Assembly (NCBI GenBank): GCA_012295275.1
Contig: CM022667.1
Span: forward strand, 16,763,403-16,827,402
From: Chrysomallon squamiferum
Lineage: Eukaryota; Mollusca; Gastropoda; Neomphalida; Peltospiridae
Length of the DNA: 64,000 nt
Direction: 5' to 3'
Made by a program: the position numbers and the translations under genes. The notes under the pieces are model-generated. The model worked only from the letters and a program-made list of their open reading frames with translations, was not told where the DNA came from and searched no databases. Below are positions 30,437 through 46,663 of the stretch, in pieces. How positions within the stretch are numbered: the first letter of the stretch is position 1; the number at the start of each line of letters is the position of its first letter.

Positions 30437-32410
30437 CGTTGTTGTTGTTTTTTTTAGTTTGTTTGGTCTGTTGTTGTTTTTAATTTTAAATTTTTGTTAA
30501 AGTCTCGAAAAATACGCCATTTCAAAGTTTGTAAAATGCTGAGAGTGGCATAGCGAAATCGCTATTAATTATTATCTGATTCTGCCTACAAGAAACAGTA
30601 GCAATAGCGGTAGTTGCTAATATTGTTGTCTAAATTTTAAATATGTAGTATTGAGATCCACAATGGGTTTTCTTCTTTTATTTTTCATTTGATGTTTCTA
30701 ACACTGGAAGAAAAATATCAATAATGTAACTACATTTTAAATTTTCGGAGAAAGCAAATATCAGGTACGATGGATCAGGGTATCATTTTACATAGACTAC
30801 TCAAATTCGAAGAATACGACCCAAACCTTTATCCATTTTCATACACTGATTTCTACTTTTTCTTCTTAGCAATAACAGTAGTTGTTTATAGTGTTGTTTA
30901 GATGTATCATTTCAATATAATTAATTAAACAAACTGTCTTGAAAACTCGCTCGCTGTCTCGGACACTGAGACACAAATGTAATTATCCGTCTATAGTGCA
31001 AGAAAAAATGCTTATTTTCAAAGCTGCTTCAGTGACACTGACAAAATTGTCCTCAAAGTGTTATCATTGATTAAATATGGTGAAACGCAAAACAAGGAAG
31101 GGTTTGGTTCGTACTATAGCAAAGATAATCTGTTCGTTTGAGGTAAAGGAAACAGAGTAAGCCATTAAATAAAAAATTAATAACAAATATTTTATTTATT
31201 TTTTTTTTTTATTTTTTTTATTTATTTATAGACAAAAATCAGGAGAGTTCATTTTAGTTCATCGGTGCTTTTCATACAGCTGCTTCTTGAATTATTTGGT
31301 GTTTGGTAGTGTCATTTTGAAAGAAAAACAAAATACATGACTAAACATTAACTGTTTATCTAGAAAAAGGTCTTATTACATAGATATATTATGCACGAAG
31401 GAGCAGCTGTGATAGAGATGCATAAACAAAGAAACAGTCACAAATACACACAAGCACTCATGTAGCGCACGTGTAAAATTGTGTGTGTTTGTGTGATGGC
31501 GTGTGCATATGTGTTGAAATAATCCTATTCACAGAAAAGAAGCACAGTCTTCCAATCCATCGTGCTTGGGAAAGTGTGAATTTAAAGTAAATTTACTTCT
31601 GTATCTTATTCTACATTGTTAATATTAATATTTTTGCTGTTTCTGCACGTTTCGGAAATTACGGTTCTTTTTTATTTTCAAGGGAGCCTTTCCTCTTTTT
31701 TCTTTGTTAAACAGAGGAGCTACTGTGTATCTGCTTTCAACACTTACAGTCTAATTCAGGCATAAAACATACTTCATATTTGATTCATTTTGGAAATAGT
31801 TCGTTGTAAAATGAAACATTTCGACTTTTTGGTAAAAATATAATATCTGATTCAGCAAAGAAATATGCATAAACTGTAATTCATTCAAGAATATATCACA
31901 GTTTCTAATAAACCCAGAAAACATTCCGAATATTTCGTTGTCGGAAAACGTACAAAATATCTGATTTAAAAATTCAAAAGGGCAATTTCAACTCGTTCTG
32001 TAAATCGCCTGGCATATGAAACAAGTCGTGAATAATGTGGTTGAAAGACAAAATAGCTGTAAGGAGGTACTGGAGAAAACAGATTCTGTATTTCATCACG
32101 AAGAGAGACAAAAGGACAAACAGAGAGAGACAGAGAGCGAGAGAGAGGGAGAGGTAGAGAGAGGGGGGGAGAGAGAGAGAGAGAGAGATGTATGTATGTA
32201 TATATGTTTGTTTTAGTATATGTGTGTATATAAATATGTTTGTATGTATATATGTGTGTATGTATATTTGTATGAATTTATGTAAAAATGTATGGAAGAA
32301 CTTTCCAAAGTTTGAGCTAATTTGTGTGTTCTTTTTTGTGTTTCTTGTTGTTGTTGGGTCTTATTTTTTTTTGGGGGGGCGGGGTTTGTTGTTGCTTTTT
32401 ATTATCTTAC
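30290..32410. other. Non-coding region
   Basis: (AAT)n(ATT)n(GTT)n at about 30,330-30,440. There is a weak match of 31,230-31,395 to 20,875-21,035 and a GA-rich stretch at 32,108-32,188. A short frame at 31,077-31,150 (MVKRKTRKGLVRTIAK) is too short to call. Confidence 0.5.
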
Positions 32411-32596
32411 TTCTTGCTATTGGTGGTGTTGTTTCTGCTGTCATTCCACAGTAGTTTTCCCTGCAATAAACTTTGTATCCTTCATCACCTATTCCGCAGT
32501 AACAATCACCTAAACAAGGATCATCTAATGTCACGGGTACGACATCATATGGTTTCCCTAAATAATAGCATGTTGTGAAGTTCGGTGTTGTATAAG
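32411..32596 (-). CDS. C module exon, VWC-like
   Basis: A 62-codon exon between cttgtttcag|CTTATAC and GCAAGAA|GTAAGA, phase 1 at both ends. The peptide has TTCYYLGKPYDVVPV, then a cluster DPCLGDCYCG, then VYCRENYCG and a Thr/Pro tail. The six cysteines (C...C-x3-C-x-C...C-x4-C) recall the middle of the A module and VWC domains, but the sequence is clearly different. It lies 495 bp downstream of the PES exon at 33,091 and would splice to it in frame. The following exon was not found. Without splicing the frame ends after a Lys/Pro-rich tail. Confidence 0.55.
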
Positions 32597-32884
32597 CTGA
32601 AACAAGCAAGAAACATGCAGAAAAGTTCGATAATATTTGTAAAGTGATGATGATTTAGTACTATGATGTGTGTAAACAGAGAGATACACAAAAAGACAAA
32701 CAGAGAAAGATAGAGAGGCAATCAGAAAAAGACAAATACAGAGACACATGCCGTTTAGGTATTATTAATCTTAATGCTAACTGACCTATCACCTGTTTTA
32801 AGAATACCATTCACATGCTTTATTATTACATATGTATCTAGGTGTGTATACATACATACCTACATTAAATACATACATACATAC

Positions 32885-32918
<34 letters not shown>

Positions 32919-32978
32919 TTTGTTTGTGTATGTCTCTCTCTCTTTATCTCTTTCTCTATCTATCTATCTATCTATCTA

Positions 32979-33013
<35 letters not shown>

Positions 33014-33090
33014 CGGTATTTCTGTATGCATGCCTCTATCGATGGATGGATGTATGTATGTTTCTTAGTTGTTGTTTTTCAGTCTCTTAC

Positions 33091-33321
33091 TTGTTGTTGG
33101 TGGTTCTGATGGTGGTTCTGGAGGTGGTTCTGATGTTGGTTCTGATGGTGGTTCTGGTAGTGGTTCTGATATTGGTTCTGATGGTGGTTCTAGTGGTCGT
33201 TTTCGTATTGGTTCTGATGGTGATTCTGGTGGTAGTTCTGGTAGTGGTTCTGAAGGTGACTCTGTTGGTGGCACTGATGGTGGTTAAGATGGTGGTTCTG
33301 TTGGTGGTTCTGTTATTATGT
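33091..33321 (-). pseudogene. PES stalk exon, copy 2, with in-frame TAA
   Basis: Same acceptor (tattggcag|ACATAATA) and donor (ACAACAA|GTAAGA) as copy 1, 77 codons, phase 1-1. Repeats of the EPPSEP type are present with more variants (EPLPEL, EPIRKR). A TAA at 33,284-33,286 interrupts the frame near the start, where Glu (GAA) is expected. If the exon were skipped, SP 35,771 could join the C exon in frame. Confidence 0.6.
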
Positions 33322-35770
<2,449 letters not shown>

Positions 35771-35849
35771 CTTGAGTCGCTGGCATTGAAAATACAGACG
35801 AAATAATAAAATTCAAACAGAAGACGAAGAAGAGCATGTGAACAGCCAT
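35771..35849 (-). CDS. Signal-peptide exon upstream of PES copy 2
   Basis: 79 nt, ATG to TCAAG|GTAGTTTG, phase 1. The encoded start MAVHMLFFVFCLNFIISSVF is identical to the copy at 23,914. The CT tract on plus (GA on sense) starts 122 bp upstream at 35,971. The next exons on the strand are the damaged PES (33,091) and intact C (32,411). Confidence 0.65.
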
Positions 35850-35964
35850 GTTGTCGCTTTTCTTGTATATGACGTGAGTCAGTATTGGTAATATTTAAGT
35901 AACAACTGTTACATTTGATGTGTGACGTGTCTGTGCGGTAAACTTTAAATGCTCATAGAAAGGA

Positions 35965-36053
<89 letters not shown>

Positions 36054-36346
36054 TTAATTACTCAGGATCTGTCTATTTAAATACACCTTTTGTTCTTTTT
36101 CACCTCTGTCTTAATGTGGTTAAAGCAGATGCACTACAACGAAAGGTTATATACTGTAAAAACATATGCATTCCACTGTTGTATCATGTCATCTAATGTA
36201 TCCATGTGTACAGACAAAATCGATGACTACAGTGTTATTTAATTTATCCAGAGTATAAACTTAACTGAAACCACCTGCATAAGTTATTGATATTTTTAGA
36301 TACCCATAACAAAATTTAATACTGAATATGACTAATATGGTTAATA

Positions 36347-36436
<90 letters not shown>

Positions 36437-36566
36437 ATTAATGATACCTTCAAAGACAGAATAATCTTTAATGTTCATTAAGTGAAAAGTCTCGATAACG
36501 GAAAGCTATTTTTCAAATTTATTTCTCTTCAAATTTTGTAACATTAAAAATAAATATTCATATCGT
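35850..36566. other. 5' flank of SP 35.8 and spacer
   Basis: (CT)n 35,971-36,048 and (GA)n 36,349-36,431. Shares sequence with 23,993-25,225 but is shorter. No exon. Confidence 0.55.
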
Positions 36567-36763
36567 TCAGCCAACAACTGTTTCAACTAATGGCGTTGTT
36601 TCTGGTGGTGCTGGAGTATTTATAGAGCACCGAGCCTTTCCTTGTTCTGGTTGGAAAGGACCGAATGAACCTGGTTTTGGACAAAAACAAATACCACCGT
36701 CTCAGAAAGTCGATCTTTGGTCACCAACTAGAACCTCGCCAAATGGAGTTATACAGGTCCGTT
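36567..36763 (-). pseudogene. B' module exon, copy 2, with in-frame TGA
   Basis: From ttaag|AACGGACC it reads ERTCITPFGEVLVGDQRSTF, TGA (36,702-36,704), then continues DGGICFCPKPGSFG and EQGKARCSINTPAPPETT to a final stop. Apart from the TGA the frame is complete. Alignment to B gives SDDG opposite stop-DGG, so the stop replaces a Ser. Four Cys in B order are present. Use would give a protein cut after about 20 residues of B'. Confidence 0.65.
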
Positions 36764-36979
36764 CTTAAAAAATAAAAAATAAAAAAAAAAAAAAAGTATC
36801 TATCTTTGTCTCCATATTAGATTGTATATGTATGTGCGTATGTCTGTCTCTGTGTATATATATGTACGTATGTACGTATGTATCTCGGTGTACATATGCA
36901 TTTATCAATAACTATTTTTAATATTTGTCAATATTATTATATTATTTTTTTTTACTGTGCCAAATATTTATTGATTTAC

Positions 36980-37171
36980 TTGTAGTGTGCGGCATCGTAG
37001 ATGTGATAAATGGTGTTGTTGTCGTTCCTGAACACAAAGCCACGCCATATTCTGGTCGCCATGAACCAATAACTTGTACTTGTGGAGGACATTTACAATC
37101 ACCATCATCACTAAAGAATTTCTGTTCTTCTCCATGTAACACGTGTCCTGATGGCGTTTTACAGTTACGTT
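36980..37171 (-). CDS. B module exon (B6), intact
   Basis: A 64-codon exon, acceptor ttagtacag|AACG, donor ACTACAA|GTAAAT, phase 1-1. It reads ERNCKTPSGHVLHGEEQKFF, SDDGDCKCPPQVQV and EYGVALCSG, followed by a Thr-rich linker. All four cysteines are kept; Phe replaces the usual Tyr after EEQK. If the donor is not used the frame runs on to a Lys tail and TAA. The A exon before it (37,865) is broken, but SP 40,937 could splice directly to this exon in frame. Confidence 0.65.
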
Positions 37172-37864
37172 CTGTACTAATAATAATAATAATAATAATA
37201 ACAACAACAACAACAACAACAAATAATAATACTAAATAAAGAATCTTTTTTTATTGTATACTCTAGTATTATAACGAATTCGACTACTACTAATGTAATT
37301 GCTCGTACTATTTCCACTAATACTACTAATACATTTATTACTACTACTACTATAACAACTAGTACCACTACTACTCCAAATGCCACTAATTATGATATCA
37401 ATAAATTTACTGTTATTAATACAATTAATATTACATTTAGAACATTACTATAAGTACTGATTCTACTACTGCCACATATTTTACAAGACCTCCACAATAA
37501 TAGTTTCTTAGTCTTCTTTACTGGCTGTTGTTATTACTCTTGCCACTATAAAATAAACACCAACAACAACAGCTACTACACGACAACCATTAATACAATC
37601 ATTGCTAGTACAACTTCTGCTACTAATTCTACTAATAATACTTTTTCTACTACTAATAATTATAAGTCTAACATTATTATTACTAATCCTACCTTTAATG
37701 ATAATAGTAAGCCAACCACTACTAATACTAATTGATAGAACTACACTAATAATACTACTGTTAGTATTAATGCTACGATTACTGGTACTAACGAGACTTC
37801 TAATAGTTATACTTTCACTTCGTCTACTGCTGTTGGTATAAGGAGATAGTGAAAAGTTGCCTAC

Positions 37865-38031
37865 CTCGACATGTGTATCTTCCACAGGCATCAGGTCCTT
37901 CAGGATCGAAACACATTGGTGGGAAATAATCAGCGTATATACAACGAATTTCTAATTCTGAAGAAGAACCATAACTTAGACGAAGAATAATTGTCCAGTC
38001 CGTACATTTGTCCATTGACATCGCCGCACTT
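37865..38031 (-). pseudogene. A module exon (A5), deleted and interrupted
   Basis: The C-terminal half (LEIRC, FPPMCFDPEGPDACG, YTCRG) and donor are intact. The segment with the RCADECRCQ cysteines is gone, and the exon from the usual cut (gacag|AAGTGCGG) is 167 nt, out of frame. Upstream, an older linker start (cacag|AGCTGCAGCCACC) survives near 38,215, separated by AAC/AAT repeats. It is the decayed counterpart of A3. Confidence 0.7.
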
Positions 38032-38271
38032 CTGTCTTATGTGCAGAACAATAAGAACTAGAACAACGGCAGCAATAATCTGGAATAACTTGTCCATAAT
38101 AATAATAATAACAACAACAACAATTTGTCCATTTAATAATAATAATAACAATAACAATAATGATGAAAATAATAATAATATCAACAGGAGAGATGATGGT
38201 GTAGGTGGCTGCAGCTCTGTGGTATGTGCAGAACAGTAAACAACAACAACAACAACAACAACAGCAACAGC

Positions 38272-38308
<37 letters not shown>

Positions 38309-39236
38309 GTAATAATAATAATAACAGCAACAACAATAACAACAATAGTAACAATAATAATAATAATAAAAATTTTAATAGTAACAATAATGATGAAAAA
38401 ATAATAATAATGATAATAACAACAGCAACAATCACAGTAGCTGTTGTAATAATAATGAAATGAATCTATAGTTTAATTTTAATTCTTTATATTTTTTATA
38501 ACTTTGTCGGTATCCATACAACTACGTGAATATATCAGTATATCTAGAATGTTTATTATCACCAACTTAGCCGAACTTAAGCATAAACTAATCATCCTTA
38601 GGGTTTCAGAGACTCAGAATTTATTTATATATATATCAATATATAAAGAATTCAACATGATGTATAAACTAATTTCCTGTGTTAACATAATCACCGTAAG
38701 ACGCTACAAAAATTAATTTCCAGTATTATTTTCAGATTAATAAATATTTTTAAACGTAATATCCTCAATGTCCTAACCGAGCACCTGATTTCTTTTGCAT
38801 GTTGGAGACATTGTACTAATTTCAGTTATTAACTGCCAAATAGGACCTCTATAGATTCCCACAATTTTAGACCTGGATATGATTCCATTCAGCCATGTTC
38901 ACGGCAGAGTTTACACTTTTAATATCACATGGTTACTCATTTAAAGAGAAGAAGACAGAGAGAATTCTTAATATTAAGTAAACTATTCACTGCACTCAGA
39001 CTCACTAAAAGGTGTATGATCTTTACAAGATAGGTGCAGGACAAGACGTGTACATTTCAGAATTTTTTTCTTCACATTTCAATCTGCGCTGTCTGCTTAA
39101 GTAGAAAATATGAAGAAACGTGACGTTCGAGGTATTGTATTTTTAAAGTGTGAGAAAACCGGAGATAAATGAAAATCAAACTTATCAAGAAGAAGATATT
39201 TGTGGGTTATCAAATGAAAGAACAGAAAAATATATA

Positions 39237-40038
39237 CCGTATATACTTGTGTACAAGGCGACCTTATGTATAAGTCGATGTGTATTTTAAGACCAAAACA
39301 TTGCGTCATTTTAGGTATTACTTGTGTATAAGTCGACTTTAGATTCCAGGCACCGTCACTATTTTTAGACCAGTGTGACAGTGCCATGAAGGCCTACATT
39401 GTACGCCTACTGTAACATAACTTGCACGAGCTGTAACTTGCACGAACATACCATAATAACGTAAATGCATGTATTACAAGAGCTATAGCCTAAATGTATC
39501 ATATATATAGTATCTCTTTAATGTAATAGGTCTAACATGGAGACCTAACTTACCGTTATATTTATCCGTTCTATGATTTACAAAATTTGTCGGTAGTGGA
39601 TATTAATGACGATTGCAATATTATTTCACCAAATTCTTTACAATTAAACAAATGAGTTTTGTTTATGAAATTAGGACCGATATTTAATGCAATTTGACAG
39701 AGAAGTCTGCATTCCTAGATCATTGCAAGACGCCGTAAGGCATAACGCCGTACTGACGGTTTTCTCGCTTTAAAATGTATTTTTATGTCATTAAATGGAA
39801 GAATATCATGTTTTACATTCATATTTGGTTTTGTTATTTAATTTTTCAAAATTTTGTATACGATAAAATTATATTTTTGAAAAGCTGAAAGACCGCGATT
39901 ATTTTAGGTGCATCCCGTAGTCAAAATGGCGACTCTTCAGCAACAGCTACAAAAGCATTACCTATGTATAAGTCGACCCCAAAAATATTACCTTAATATA
40001 GTCTCCCAAAAATTCGACTTATACACAAGTATATACGG
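39237..40038. mobile_element. 802-bp TA-flanked DNA transposon, non-autonomous
   Basis: The ends are inverted: CCGTATATACTTGTGTA at the left and its complement at 40,022-40,038. TA dinucleotides flank both sides. The paralogous site at about 27,752 (aaatatataatatagc) is empty, which defines the insertion. TGTATAAGTCGA motifs recur inside at about 39,267, 39,325 and 39,965, with the inverted form at 40,014. No transposase frame is present. The TA target fits the Tc1/mariner/pogo group, but I cannot assign the family. Confidence 0.8.
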
Positions 40039-40171
40039 TAACATAGCATTGTGACAGCGAAATTTATTGAATAAACCCTGGGAATATCCCATATGATTTT
40101 CCGAAGCTTATCAACGTAAGGAAAAATAAACCCAAGTCTGATTGGTTTGTATTCGTTTCATTGTTCTTGTT

Positions 40172-40205
<34 letters not shown>

Positions 40206-40350
40206 CTTCGCACACTGTTAGTGAGTTCAACACATCCCTTTTAACGTCACAGAAAAGCGACTGTCTCCTCTCAGCTTTACATCGCACAAATCCAGAGTCG
40301 CCAGTTTAGAAAATGAAAATTCCAAAATGTATCACATTCAATAAATACAC

Positions 40351-40428
<78 letters not shown>

Positions 40429-40439
40429 CGTTGTTGTTC

Positions 40440-40605
40440 TTGTTGTTTCAGAACCTACTATCTGGTTTGTATTCATCAAATAAAAGTGCGTATGCATGAC
40501 ATGAATGGATGTAGTAGATATGTGTACAACGAGCAACCTAGCATATTCTCTACCGGATAAATTGTTCATTATACACTGAGAATGGCTTCCTTCCACAGAC
40601 AAGGA
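40440..40605 (+). repeat. Dispersed repeat R, copy in duplicated block 2
   Basis: Near-identical to 28,105-28,275 (agtgcgtatgcatgacatga), as expected from the block duplication. Confidence 0.6.
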
Positions 40606-40891
40606 ATATACTATTGATTATTTCGCTTTAGCTATGGTTGTAGTTGTTGTTGTTGATGTTGTTCTGGTTATTTTTATTATTTTTTATTGACATCATTATT
40701 ATTATAGTTATAGTGATGTTGTTATTACTGCCAATGTTGAGGCCGTAGTTATTATTATTATTATTGCTGTGGAAGGTGCTGGTGGTAATAAATGATGTAG
40801 CTGTTACAGCCTGTTAATAAACAGCAATACTAATAATAACAATAAATATAATACTACTACTACTACTACTAACTACTACTACTACTACTAC

Positions 40892-40926
<35 letters not shown>

Positions 40927-40936
40927 TACAAATTAC

Positions 40937-41015
40937 CTTGAGTTGTTGACATTGACAAGACAGACGAAATAATAAAAATCAAACAGAAGACGGAAAAGAG
41001 CATGTGAACAGCCAT
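40937..41015 (-). CDS. Signal-peptide exon
   Basis: 79 nt, ATG to TCAAG|GTAATTTG, phase 1. It encodes MAVHMLFSVFCLIFIISSVL then SMSTTQ. The next modules on the strand are the broken A5 (37,865) and intact B6 (36,980); joining SP to B6 keeps frame. A CT tract (GA on the sense strand) begins 226 bp upstream at 41,241. It is the intact partner of the broken SP2 at 14,227. Confidence 0.66.
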
Positions 41016-43122
<2,107 letters not shown>

Positions 43123-43325
43123 TTATGAGAAGGCTGTTGTAGGTGATGGTGTCGCAGAAGTCGGTGGCGTTGACTCGGGTGCAGAACACAAAGCCAAGCC
43201 ATATTCTGGTTCCCAATCACCAGAAATAAACACTTGAGGAGGACATTTACAGTAACCATCATCACTAAAGTATTTCTGTTCATCCCCACGTAACACGTGT
43301 CCTGATGTCGTTTTACAATTACGTT
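43123..43325 (-). CDS. B module terminal exon (B7), intact
   Basis: Acceptor attacag|AACGTAAT, phase 1, 67 codons and TAA. It reads ERNCKTTSGHVLRGDEQKYF, SDDGYCKCPPQVF, GDWEPEYGLALCSAPE and a Thr/Pro/Ser tail ending TTAFS. All four cysteines are intact. It is the last exon of the five-exon gene starting at 48,364 and serves as a good reference for the family's C-terminus. Confidence 0.72.
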
Positions 43326-43690
43326 CTGTAATAATAATAATAATAACAATAATAATAATAATAACAATTATATAATAATAATAATAAATAATTTTTCGTT
43401 TGATATAATTAATTAATAATCTTCTTTTAATGTGAATACATTAGTATTAGACAACAACCACGTACTGCTTCTGCTACAGCTACCACTACTACTGTTGTCT
43501 CTTAAACTACTAATACTAATAGTACGATACCACTGCTAATACTAATCAAACTATTCAAACTAAGGCTGCGACTACTAATATTAATGCTAAAACTATCGTT
43601 ATATTGATACCATTACCGCTACTAATCTACGATAAAACTACTACAGTTTCTGCTGCTGTTAGCATAAAGAGTTACTGAGAAGCCGCCTAC

Positions 43691-43906
43691 CTCGACACGT
43701 GTATCTTTGACAGGCATCAGGACCGTGATCAACAGGATCGAAACACATTGGTGGAAAATAATCAGCGTGTATACAACGAATTTCTAATTCAGATGAAGAA
43801 TAATAAGTAGGCTGATACCGACACTCGTCCGCACAACGTTCATAGTCTGGAACGACTTCTCCAGACAGGTAGATTCTTCCATTGTGAGAGCAGTGCGGTG
43901 GTAGCA
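43691..43906 (-). CDS. A module exon (A6), fourth Cys lost
   Basis: A 72-codon exon, acceptor cactatag|TGCTACC, donor CGAG|GTAGGC, phase 1-1, frame intact. The ELPPPIS-type linker is shortened to VLPPHCSHNGRIY. The cluster reads CADECRY instead of CADECRC, so the fourth cysteine is a tyrosine, leaving seven Cys and one probably unpaired. It is the second A module of the gene SP 48,286 - A7 - B8 - A6 - B7. Confidence 0.68.
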
Positions 43907-44982
43907 CTATAGTGCGTATCGAACAATTAGAACAACAAAAACAGTGATTTTGATAATAATAATATTATTATTATTATTATTAACAACAACAACAACAACA
44001 ACAATAACACAAAAACAACAATAACAATGAGATCAATCTATATCAGAGAAACTCAAACTGAAAACTATTATTTTAAATTTTGTTGTGTGACCTATTGCGT
44101 ACTGAAACAATTACTTGGACATATTTATATATCTAGATTGTTTATTATCACCGCCATTGCTGAATTTGTCAACAAAGCTAAACAAGCTTAGGTTTTCATA
44201 GTCTGAGAAGGTCTCGGAAATTTATCAATATATAAACTATGCACATAATGTATATTTAAAAACAGATTTGAACTAATTTACAATAATAATTTCCAATAAT
44301 AATTTCCAATGTTATTTTTGAGATTAATAAATATTTTGAAACGGAATATCCTCAATGTCGAAACCGAACACCTTTCGCTTGCACTCATTTCTTTTGTATG
44401 TTGGACGCATTCCACTAATTTCTGTTATTAACTGTAAATAGGATCGCTACAGATTCTCACAGTGTAGGACCTCAGTATCACTTTTCATTCAACTTCGTTC
44501 ACTCCAGAGGTTACACTTTCACAAGAAGGTTTTAATACCATATCGTTGTTCATTTAACGTGGAAAAGACAGAAAGAATTCTCTACACTTAGGTTTACTAA
44601 AACGTTTTTGATCTTTACGAGATAGGTATAGCACAAGATGTAAATTTCTGAATTGTTTTCTTGACATTTGAATCTGCGCTAAGTCTGTTAGGGGAGAAAA
44701 TATCAAGAAACGTGACTTTCGAGGTATTGTACTTTTAAAGTGTGAGAAAACAGGAGATAAATGAAAAGCAAACTTTTCCAGAAGAAGATATTCATGGTCC
44801 ATCAAATGAAAGAACAGAACAATTTATAACATAGCATTATCAGAGTGATAGTTTTTAAATTAACTCTTGGAGTAGTGACGGAAAAATATTAACGCAAGTA
44901 TGGTTGTTTTATATCTTTTTTTTTTTGTTGTTGTTTCGTACTTGTTTCTTGTTTTTATTTTTTATTTTTATTTATTTTATTT

Positions 44983-45025
<43 letters not shown>

Positions 45026-45385
45026 GTTGTTGTACAGGCAATCGATCTTAACATCACAGAATAGCGACTGACTCGCAGGTTTTTTATGTCACTCACACAC
45101 CAAAGTCTGAGTTTACAAAAAGGATTTCTTAAAATGTTCACATTCAGTAAATATTCCTTTATTATTATTATTATTATTGTTGTTGTTGTTGTTGTTGTTG
45201 TTTTTGCTGTAGTTGTTGTTGCTGTTGATGATGATGATGCTATCATTATTATTATTATTATTATTAACATCATCTTATTATAACATCATCTGATGCTATT
45301 ACTAATATTGATCTCAGTATAATTATTATTGTTATAGAGGTGGTACCTGGTGCTGATAATATTTACCTAGCTGTTACTGTGTCAC

Positions 45386-45426
<41 letters not shown>

Positions 45427-45444
45427 GAAGAAGAAGAAGAAGAA

Positions 45445-45477
<33 letters not shown>

Positions 45478-45575
45478 GAAAAACAGGAAGAAGATGAAGA
45501 AGAATATTAATAACAATAATAACATCAGCTATGATGATCAAAATAACAGAAATAATAATAATAATTACAAATTAC
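43907..45575 (-). other. Intron between B8 and A6
   Basis: Contains the conserved intron block (agaaacgtgactttcgaggt near 44,703), (TA)n 44,986-45,018, (ATT)n(GTT)n 45,160-45,205 and long AAT/AAG/ATG tracts 45,388-45,490. Short frames here match frames in the other arm because the intron is duplicated. Confidence 0.55.
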
Positions 45576-45788
45576 CTTGCGTTGTCGTTTCCGAAAGTCG
45601 TGGTTTTGTAGATGTTGGCGGTGGTGTTCGCGTAGTAGATGGTTCGGAACACAAAGCCACGCCATATTTTGGTTCCCAACCACCAAATATACGCACTTGT
45701 GGAGGACATTTACAGTCACCATCATCACTAAATTATTTCTATTCATCTCCACCAAACACGTGTCCTGATGTCGTTTTACAGTTACGTT
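45576..45788 (-). pseudogene. B module internal exon (B8), two in-frame stops
   Basis: 71 codons, acceptor attacag|AACG, donor CGCAAG|GTAATTTG, phase 1-1. After ERNCKTTSGHVFGGDE it has TAG (45,739-45,741, from CAG) then Lys then TAA (45,733-45,735, from TAC), followed by a preserved SDDGDCKCPPQVRIFGGW and ALCSE. Its 3' end (about 20 codons of Thr/Pro and the donor) differs from terminal B exons and resembles the SP donor. Skipping it would leave A7-A6-B7 in frame. Confidence 0.7.
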
Positions 45789-46420
45789 CTGTAATAATAA
45801 TAATAATAGTAATAATAATAATAATAACAATAATAACGATAACAACGTTTTCGTTTGATATAATTAAGTAATAGACTACTTTTATCCTTAATACATTAGT
45901 ATTACGACAACAACCACTGTTCGTCCTGCTGCAGCTACTACTACTTTTACCTCTTCAAATACTAATACTTCTATTATATTACTTGATTCTGCTACTATCA
46001 CAACTTTTGCAACTCTTCTACGACAATAGTTCCTTATTCTTCATTACTGTTTGTTACTATTACTCGTAATACTATACTAATATTACGTCTACCACTGCTA
46101 ATACTAATACTAATACATTATCATTTCTAAAACTCATGCTACAGCTATCACAACTGATACTAATGGCAACACTAAGCAATGCTATAACTATCACTACTAA
46201 TACAATCACTAGTACTATTACTACGATAATATTATGACACATTCTACTGCTATTGGCATAAAGATAAACTGAATTACTGTATCTCGATATGTGTAACTCA
46301 AGTAATATTTATACTGCCAATAATATTATGATTCCTACTGGTATAACCGAGATTACAGATAATTAGACATTAAGTTCATCTACTGCTGTTGGTATAGGGA
46401 GACACTGAAAAGTTGTCTAC

Positions 46421-46663
46421 CTCGACATGTGTATCTTTGACAGGCATCAGGACCGTGATCAACAGGATCGAAACACATTGGTGGGAAATAATCAGCGTAT
46501 CTACAACGAATTTCTAATTGAGATGAAGAATAATAAGTAGACTGACAACGACACTCGTACGCACAACGTTCATAGTCTGGAACGACTTCTCCAGTCAGGT
46601 AGATTCTTCCATTGTGAGAGCAGTGCGGCCGTATTGGAGAAGTCAATAGAGAAGGTGTGTGCT
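46421..46663 (-). CDS. A module exon (A7), intact
   Basis: An 81-codon exon, acceptor cattacag|AGCACAC, donor CGAG|GTAGAC, phase 1-1. The linker HTPSLLTSPIRP is followed by HCSHNGRIYLTGEVVPDY, CAYECRCQ, LEIRC, PPMCF, DAC and YTC: eight cysteines, all conserved. It joins the SP exon at 48,286-48,364. A decoy copy of an A tail and donor sits in the intron just downstream (about 46,265-46,300). Confidence 0.7.

Larger units (their letters stand above)
38032..40936 (-). other. Intron between SP 40.9 and A5
   Basis: AAC/AAT tracts 38,236-38,450, intron sequence shared with 26.9-28.1 kb, the inserted transposon, poly-T at 40,178-40,205, (ATT)n(GTT)n 40,350-40,440, repeat R 40,440-40,605 and (CTA)n(ATA)n near 40,855-40,922. 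No exon. Confidence 0.55.

Noticed and set aside
31077-31150. Short basic peptide frame starting MVKRKTRKG with a possible donor
   Set aside because: Only about 22 codons, with no partner exon and no repeat elsewhere.
44554-44805. Conserved short frame (FAFHLSPVFSHFK) seen at 10.7, 27.7, 39.2 and 44.7 kb
   Set aside because: It recurs because the whole intron is repeated. The copies differ by indels, ends vary, and there are no flanking splice signals. It would be worth a second look only if cDNA covers it.
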